Source: Sambucus nigra (lineage: Eukaryota; Streptophyta; Magnoliopsida; Dipsacales; Adoxaceae). Taken from it: a stretch of DNA of 64,000 nucleotides. Shown in pieces: positions 57,806 through 64,000 of the stretch. Position 1 is the first letter of the stretch; each line of letters begins with the position of its first letter. The position numbers and the translations under genes were made by a program. The notes beneath the pieces were generated by a model that saw nothing but the letters and a program-made list of their open reading frames with translations, had not been told where the DNA came from and made no database searches. Location: NCBI GenBank assembly GCA_949130495.1, contig OX422210.1:639120585-639184584 (forward strand), written 5' to 3'.

Positions 57806-59044
57806 ATGGCCAGGATGGAATTGTTATCTGCTCATGATACAAAATTATTGAGACAATGCAATGAGTACTTCAAAGCTGGTCATACAGATATGACTGATGC
57901 TCAGATTGTTGATATCCTCGGTCCAAATGCTTCAGAGCAAGCAATTGAAGCCTACCAATACTTAAAGTGTCTGCTCGACCGGGCAGTGGCTAATAATGTG
58001 GCATATTATGACATGATTGAAGACCTCCAGGGTACTCTCGAGGATCTTCAACAATAATACAAGGAATCTTCAGCCCTCTTGTACCAAGGATATGAGAAGA
58101 AGTACCAGCAACTGAATGCTGATAAGGGATACGATAAATTGTTTGCTGCTTATGAAGTGAGGGAGAGAACTTTGAAAACCGAGGTCGAGGAGCACAGGCA
58201 AATAGCCAAGTTACTGGAGCAGGAAAATAATAACTTGCGAGGAGAAGTATCCCAGCTGAGATCTGCTGCCTCTACCTCAAACGCTTTGGTCCTTGTAAAC
58301 GATGAGGGATTCTCTTTCTTGGAGGTCGAAAATGCCAATCTGAGAGATGAATTAGAAACCTTGAAGAGGATTGGGCCTTCTACCTCTGCTCGGATTACTG
58401 TCGAGGAACAAAGAACTCAATCGGCTCTGGAGAACCAAGCCTTCTAATTGATGGCAAAGAACCAGGCATTGGTCGAGATGTCTAAGAAAATCATGAATTT
58501 GGACGAGCAGCTCTCTGCTCAAAAGTCTGCTTTGGATAATAAAACGAATTTGGTGAAGAATCTCCACGAGCAGTTAGAAAGATTAACCTACCAGTTCCAT
58601 AAACAGCCTAGGGAGTTGTGGATGGTTGGTTATAATGAAGCCCTCTACCATCTAGATGATCGGATCTAGAATGCAAATAATGTGGGTTATAAGCAAGGAT
58701 GGTTAAATGCTTTGGGCGTACTGAAATTGGAACAAGGTCATTACTTGTGGTATTACCACAATCCTGGGTTGCTCGACCTACCAGTGCCTCCTTTCAAACT
58801 TGACATGCGCTGGATTCCTACTCTGGCCATTCCACAATGCCTAATTTCCAAGTATCTCGGCGACTACAGTCTTCACTCCAACTTTGAGATATCTCGCCCA
58901 GAGCACCTTCTTGATCGGCCATCAATTATGAACATCAGGATGCTTAAAGATTTGAACTTCATAAACTCCCTCTATGCCTTAGACGATCCTCCTGCTGGTG
59001 AAGAACCTGTTTCAAAGGCAGAAGGGAAAAAACCTATAGAATAG
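57806..59044 (+). pseudogene. Antisense gene B of Tat element 2, coiled-coil protein
   Basis: One 413-codon frame from ATG 57,806 to TAG 59,042, broken by three stops (58,055 TAA, 58,445 TAA, 58,667 TAG). The N-terminal part reads LLSAHDTKLLRQCNEYFKAG; residues about 90-280 are a long coiled coil (EVEEHRQIAKLLEQENNNL, DEQLSAQKSALDNKTNLVK). The C-terminal part is globular (GYKQGWLNALGVLKLEQGHY, LISKYLGDYSLHSNFEISRP). An AG acceptor-like CTTTTCACTAG precedes the ATG, so it may be spliced from upstream or have its own start. Not found in element 1. I do not recognise the family. Confidence 0.6.
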
Positions 59045-59224
59045 GATTCCTGATGTAATAATTTTTTTATGTATTTTATTCTTAATGTACTTTGTTTTGG
59101 ATTTAATGAAAAACTTTTATTTTTCTTTGCAATCTTGATTGTCATTGTCTTGTAGGTATTTTGTAAAACACTTTACTTATTTACTAATGAATGTGCATGT
59201 ATATCTGTTAAAAAGATAACAACA

Positions 59225-60005
59225 TTGTGTTATTTGTCGATCAACTAAAGTCGGTGAAATTTATTGATGATAATCATTTGTCGACCAACCAGAGTTTATG
59301 ATATTTTATTTCTCGACCAACTTGGTGAAATGTTTTAAGTATTAAAATTTTGCTTGATCACTTTTTAATTCTAAGCCATTATTTATTTAACCAACTATTT
59401 CCGACCAAAGAGAGTTGGTGTTTTTAATTTTCGACCAACCTTAGTTGATAAAAAAAAATTTATTCCTGACCAACTATAGTGGGTGAATCTCCTTCCCAAC
59501 CAACCAGAGTTGGTATTTCTAGAAAATATTTTTCTTCCCAACCAACCAGAGTTGGTATTTCTGGGAAATATTTTTCTTCCCGATCAACCGGAGTTGGTGG
59601 ATTTTCTTCCCAATCAACCGGAGTTGGTATTTCTGGGAAATATTTTTCTTCCCGACCAACCGGAGTTGGTGGATCTTCTTCCCAACCAACCAGAGTTGGT
59701 ATTTCCAGGAAATATTTTTCTTCCCGACCAACCGGAGTTGGTGGATTTTCTTCCCAACCAACCGGAGTTGGTATTTTGGGAAATATTTTTCTTCCCGACC
59801 AACTGGAGTTGGTGGATTTTCTTACCAACCAACCGGAGTTGGTATTTCTGGGAAATATTTTTCTTCCCGATCAACCGGAGTTGGTATTTCTGGGAAATAT
59901 TTTTCTTCCCGACCAATCGGAGTTGGTGGATTTTCTTCCTAACCAACCGGAGTTGGTATTTTTGGGAAATATTTTTTATTCTCGACCAACCGAAGTTAGT
60001 GGATT
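59225..60005. repeat. Minisatellite in the Tat element 2 3' untranslated region
   Basis: Core units CTTCCCGACCAACCGGAGTTGGT (an imperfect palindrome ACCAAC...GTTGGT) alternate between spacers TATTTCTGGGAAATATTTTT and GGATTTT, giving about 39- and 30-bp periods. The copies at 59,480-60,005 are nearly uniform; those at 59,225-59,480 are strongly diverged. The repeat is open in several frames on both strands but not coding. Confidence 0.9.
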
Positions 60006-60124
60006 TTGCTGAGTAGTGTGTAGCACTAGTATTCCCCGAAAAAAATTTCAACAAAAGGAGAGAATTGGATAGAATATTCACATTTTATTCATACTGATGA
60101 AACTGCATTACATGATGGTTTACA

Positions 60125-63100
60125 TTACTGATAATATTTGCGCAGGTGCTCCGCATTCCATGCATTCTTAAACTCCTCCCCTTCAAAAGTTTCTATTCTG
60201 TAGGTTCCTGGCCGAACAACTTCTGTAGCTCGATAAGGTCCATGCCAGTTCGCTTCCAGTTTGTTGTGCTTTTGAATCACTTTCTTTAGCACATAGTCTC
60301 CTTCTTTCAGGTCGCACTTCTTCACCCTCTTATTGTAGAACAAAGCTGTTCGTTGCTGGTAAGCAGCATTTATGATGGCTTCTTCTTCTCTAACTTTCTC
60401 GAGCATGTCCAAATATAACCTTCTCATTAAATAGCTGACAGGGGAATTGAAATTTAGTACTCTGTGTGTTGGGAGACCCAACTCGGCAGGTATAACCGCT
60501 TCACTTCCATATGCCAGCATTTATGGAGATTCTCCAGTTGCTGCTCGAGGTGTAGTACGATAAGCCCATAGTACTGAATGTAGCTCGTTGATCCAGTTTG
60601 ATTTCGCGTCATTTAGTCTTTTCTTCAAGTCATTTAGAAGCGTTCTGTTTGTCACTTCAGTTTGTCCATTGCTTTGGGGATGGCCTGGTGCCGAGTGGGT
60701 TTTCAGGATATTTGACTGATGACAATAGGCAGCGAACTCCTCGTTGTCAAATTGTGTTCCATGGTCGGTGATGAATGCATGGGGAAGACCATATCTACAA
60801 ATGGTATTTTTCTAAATAAATTGGTACACCTTTTCATACGTCATGTCGACAAGAGGCTCGGCTTCAACCCACTTAGTAAAGTAATCCACTGCGACGACAA
60901 GATATTTAAATCTTCCTCTGGTCGTTGGAAGTGGCCCGACCAAGTCAATACCCCACATGGCAAATGTCCAAAGGGAAGTAATGGGTGTCAAAAATGCTTG
61001 GGGAGTTCTTCGGATAGTGGAGAAGCGTTGACACTTGTCACATTTCTTAGCATAGGCTATACAATCAGCCCTCATAGTTGGACAATAGTATCCTTGCATC
61101 ATCACTCTTTGCAGAAGCGTCCGACCTGCTACATGGGCTCCACAGGACCCTTCATGGACCTCTTCAATGAAGTCTTTTACCTCGAAGGGATGTACACATC
61201 TTTGCAAACCTGCTATAATTCCTCGTCTGTATAGAATACCATTAGTTAATACATAACGAGCAGCTTTAAACTTCAATTTCTTGGCTACGAGTTTGTCAAT
61301 CAATAATTCTCCCTCCTCAATATATGCCCTGATGGGATCCATCCAAAATAGCCCTAAATCAAGGGGATTAAAATTCATCGTCAGATCTTCATCTATGCTC
61401 CGACCAGCTAGAATTTCAATTGGGATTGTTCTTCGTAGCTCAGTACGAGTAGCTGATGCTAATCGAGCTAAAGCGTCTGCTCTTGCATTCTCCATTCTTG
61501 GTATTCTGACCAGTTGAACAGTAACAAATTCCGATACCAATTCCATTACCTTTGCATGGTACTTAATCATCAACTCTCCTTTTACTGTATATACACCAAG
61601 CATTTGGTTTACAATCAACTGTGAGTCACTGCATACGATTACCTGCTCTGCCTCCATGGTTTTTGCCAGACTAAGACCTACAATCACCGCTTCATATTCG
61701 GCCTCATTATTAGAAGCTTGAAATTGAAAGCGCAGAGCATATTCTATATCGACCTCGTCTGGACTTTTCAATACAATCCCAGCTCCACTACCTAAGGTGC
61801 ATGATGAGCCATCCACATATAGGTTCCATACATGTATTTCGTCCTCAAACTTCTTATTGGACAAAGTTACTCGATGGAATATTTGTTGCTCCTTTATCTC
61901 CATTTCTACCACACCTCGCTGCCCGTCGATCTTCTCCTCCGGCTCTCCGACCAACTTAAGTTGATCGGGGTTTAAATTTGATGATCCTGTAATATCCACA
62001 GGTTGGTCGGTGTTCAGCTTTTGCTCCTCGGGGGTATCAGGATAAGTGAACTCTGCTATACAATCCGCTACTGCTTGCCCTTTCAGTGACAAACTAGGCT
62101 CATAAATTATATCATATTCACCGAGTTCTATTGCCCAATACATCAATCTCCCTGATTTTTTTGGTTTATGAAGAGCGTGCCTCAACGGCATATCAGTATA
62201 TACGACTATGGTATGAGCCTGGAAATATGGCTTCATTCTTCTACTCGCTTCGATCAGTGCCAGTGCCAACTTTTTTGATTTTGGATATCTGACCTCTGCT
62301 CCTTGGAAGGCCTTACTGGTGTAATAAATTGGTTTTTGTACTCCATCCTCTACTCTTATTAACGCCGAGCTAACTGCATATTCTGAAACTGCCAAATATA
62401 AGTACAACCTTCCTCCCATCACTGGCCTGGACAACAGTGGAGGTGCTCCCAAATATTTCTTCAATTCTTGAAAAGCTTTCTCGCATTCTTCATTCCATTA
62501 AAAAGTCTTTCGGAGCGTTTTGAAGAATGGGAGGCATCTATCAGTTGCTCGCGATATAAATCTGTTAAGTGCTGCTACTCGCCCTGTAAGACTTTGCACT
62601 TCTTTCTTCGTCGTTGGAGATCGCAGTCCCAATAGAGCTTTGATTTTTCCTGGGTTTGCTTTAATGCCTCGTTGATTGACAATATACCCGAGAAACATGC
62701 CTTCTCGTACTCCAAATATGCACTTAGTCGGGTTCAACTTCATTTGATATTTATCTAATTAATCAAAGGTCTGGCCTAAGTCAACTAGATGGTCAACAGC
62801 TCTCTTGCTCTTTGTCATCATATCATCAACATAAACTTCTATATTGCAACTGATCTTCTCTGCAAACACCTTGTTCATCAGCCGCTGATATGTTGCACCT
62901 GCATTTTTCAAACCAAAAGGCATAACATTGTAACAATAAGTTCCCCTAGGGGTAATGAAAGAGGTACTCACTCTATCTTCAAGTTTCATTTTAATTTGGT
63001 TATATCCAGAATAAGCATCCATGAAGCTCAGCATCTCGTGTCCCGAGGTAGCATCCACTAATTGATCAATTCGGGGCAACGAAAAATAATCTTTTGGACA

Positions 63101-64000
63101 TGCCTTGTTGAGGTCAGTGAAGTCTACACACATCCTCCATTTGTTGTTCTTCTTTTTCACCATCACTACATTTGCTAGCCAGTTCGGATATTTAACATCT
63201 TCAATAAAACCATCTTTCTGGAGCTTCTCGACCTCCTCCTGTATAGCTTGATTCTTCTCCGGTCTGAACACTCTTCTTCTTTGCTTCACTGGCTTGATCT
63301 CCTTATTCACATTGAGCTCGTGACATAAGAAATTTGAATCTATTCCGGGCATATCCTCATGACTCCAAGCAAAAGTTTATTTTCTGCTTTTTAAGAAACT
63401 TATCAATTCCTGTTTTAGTGAGGCATCTAACGACGAACCTATCCGAGTTGTTCGTTCAGGGTGCTCGTCGTCCAGAATGATGTTTTCAGTAGCTTACACC
63501 ACCTGACCTTTCACGAGTTGCGACTCATCTCTAGGATCCAATGTTTCAATTTCTGCACCCTCATCCACCTGATAGGTAGTAGTCTTTTTCCTAGATTCGT
63601 CCAGTTCCTCCTTCTCGGTAGATGAATAGTAGCATTCCCGAGCTACTTTTTGATCACCCTTCACAACTCCTACTCCAAAATTGGTTGGAAATTTTAGGCA
63701 TTGATGTGCCGTAGATGGTAATGCTTCGAATTTCTTCAATCCTACTCTTCCCATGATGATATTATAGGCTGACTGGACATTCTTATCCATCACGAAGAAG
63801 CGTACTCTTTCTGTTTTACAAGCAGGCCATGTACCAATGAACATATCCAACTTGATCGTCCCAAGTGGAAAAACTTTCTCGCCAGCAAAACCGAGGAGGG
63901 GCATATGATAAGGCTCCAACTGAGACAACTTTAGATTTAAGCTGTCGAAGCACGAGTAGAACATAATATCAGTCGAGCTACCATTATCAACCAGTACTCT
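60125..64000 (-). pseudogene. Tat element 2 pol: PR-RT-RNase H-aRNH-integrase, single frame with six stops
   Basis: One minus-strand frame runs from the window edge to 60,125. Protease: the active site DNGSS lies at about 63,975-63,989. RT (63,352 down): PLRR-like RRRVFRPEKN, NNKWRMCVDFTDLNKACPKD, FMDAYSGYNQI, YVDD at 62,822-62,833. First RNase H: YTSKAFQGAEVRYPKSKKLAL, in which the catalytic Glu is Lys. Archaeal-type RNase H: YVDGSS, NNEAEYEA, SDSQLIVNQ, ADALARLA, all four acidic residues present. Integrase: zinc-binding HEGSCGAH...CDKCQ, WGIDLVGPLP, TDHGTQF and GQTEVTNR (D, D, E), then the C-terminal NWHGPYRATEV. Stops at 63,494, 63,377, 62,759, 62,498, 60,812 and 60,521. Confidence 0.85.
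61015..61140 (-). other. Integrase zinc-binding region
   Basis: HEGSCGAHVAGR then CIAYAKKCDKCQRF, the HHCC-type zinc-binding domain ahead of the integrase core. Confidence 0.7.

Larger units (their letters stand above)
54457..64000 (-). mobile_element. Tat-lineage Ty3/gypsy retrotransposon 2, continues past the window
   Basis: 3' LTR at the left, then (reading plus coordinates) polypurine tract, two antisense genes, a minisatellite, and pol in a single minus-strand frame: integrase, aRNH, RNase H, RT, protease. gag and the 5' LTR lie beyond 64,000. The coding frames are far less decayed than in element 1, so it is younger. GTCCC at 54,452-54,456 is the candidate 5-bp target site; its partner is outside. 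Confidence 0.85.

Noticed and set aside
59225..60005. CRISPR-like array
   Set aside because: The spacers are themselves repeated, it lies in a plant retrotransposon, and there are no cas genes.
59460..60081. Long repetitive proteins on both strands
   Set aside because: The minisatellite period lacks stops in several frames; no start context or non-repetitive domain.
60719..61517. Plus-strand frames of 171 and 78 codons
   Set aside because: Shadows of the integrase and aRNH coding strand.

Overview
This is plant nuclear DNA, AT-rich and almost entirely built of transposable elements. Evidence for an angiosperm: CACTA, hAT-like, Tourist-like, Mutator-like and Helitron DNA transposons; Ty1/copia and Tat-lineage Ty3/gypsy retrotransposons; L1-type LINE fragments; an endogenous caulimovirid-like pararetrovirus; and pieces of plant-specific genes (an Rx-type NLR coiled-coil domain and a fasciclin-like arabinogalactan protein). 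I cannot name the species. Identity estimates are by eye and no database was searched.

Layout. 1-2891: right part of a CACTA transposon with a decayed two-exon gene on the minus strand, a hAT-like MITE inside it, palindromic subterminal repeats and the CACTACACCAA terminus. 4218-8210: minus-strand copia element with one LTR, gag, integrase, RT and RNase H remnants, plus a perfect 41-bp palindrome. 8.7-9.8 kb: a minimal Tourist-like MITE, a hairpin MITE bracketed by microsatellites, and other repeats. 10.08-10.53 kb: the one intact, gene-like host CDS (minus), with its TATA box and two MITEs stacked upstream. 12,450-24,331: complete but decayed minus-strand Tat element (LTRs, gag, PR-RT-RH-aRH-IN) carrying a plus-strand antisense gene with its own TATA box and introns. 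24.6-25.3 kb: a tandem duplication.

26.1-44.96 kb: pararetroviral block. Segment A (26.1-34.8 kb) carries ORF1, ORF2, a movement-capsid-protease-RT-RNase H polyprotein and a 3' ORF, then the pregenomic promoter and poly(A) signal. Segment B (42.5-44.96 kb) repeats the 3' ORF, promoter and leader, then continues into a different ORF. A 7.7-kb CACTA-like element lies between them. It holds a viroplasmin-like (RNase H1 N-terminal) exon, an NLR fragment and two LINE fragments. All viral frames are broken.

45-48 kb: three MITEs in microsatellites, a Helitron-like 5' end, a truncated hAT-like repeat and a fasciclin-like pseudogene. 48,445-54,310: a Mutator-like element with about 150-bp terminal inverted repeats and a perfect 9-bp target duplication, containing a Helitron (3' hairpin plus CTAG) that appears to carry host gene exons. 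54,457-64,000: a second, younger Tat element (minus) cut by the window end. It has two plus-strand antisense genes in tandem, a minisatellite and a long pol frame broken by six stops.

Most notable: sense pol plus independently promoted antisense genes in both Tat elements, with the second antisense gene seen only in the younger one; the paired pararetroviral segments sharing a 1.24-kb, about 95% identical 3' module but different 5' ORFs; and hairpin MITEs that repeatedly sit between TA and CT microsatellites.
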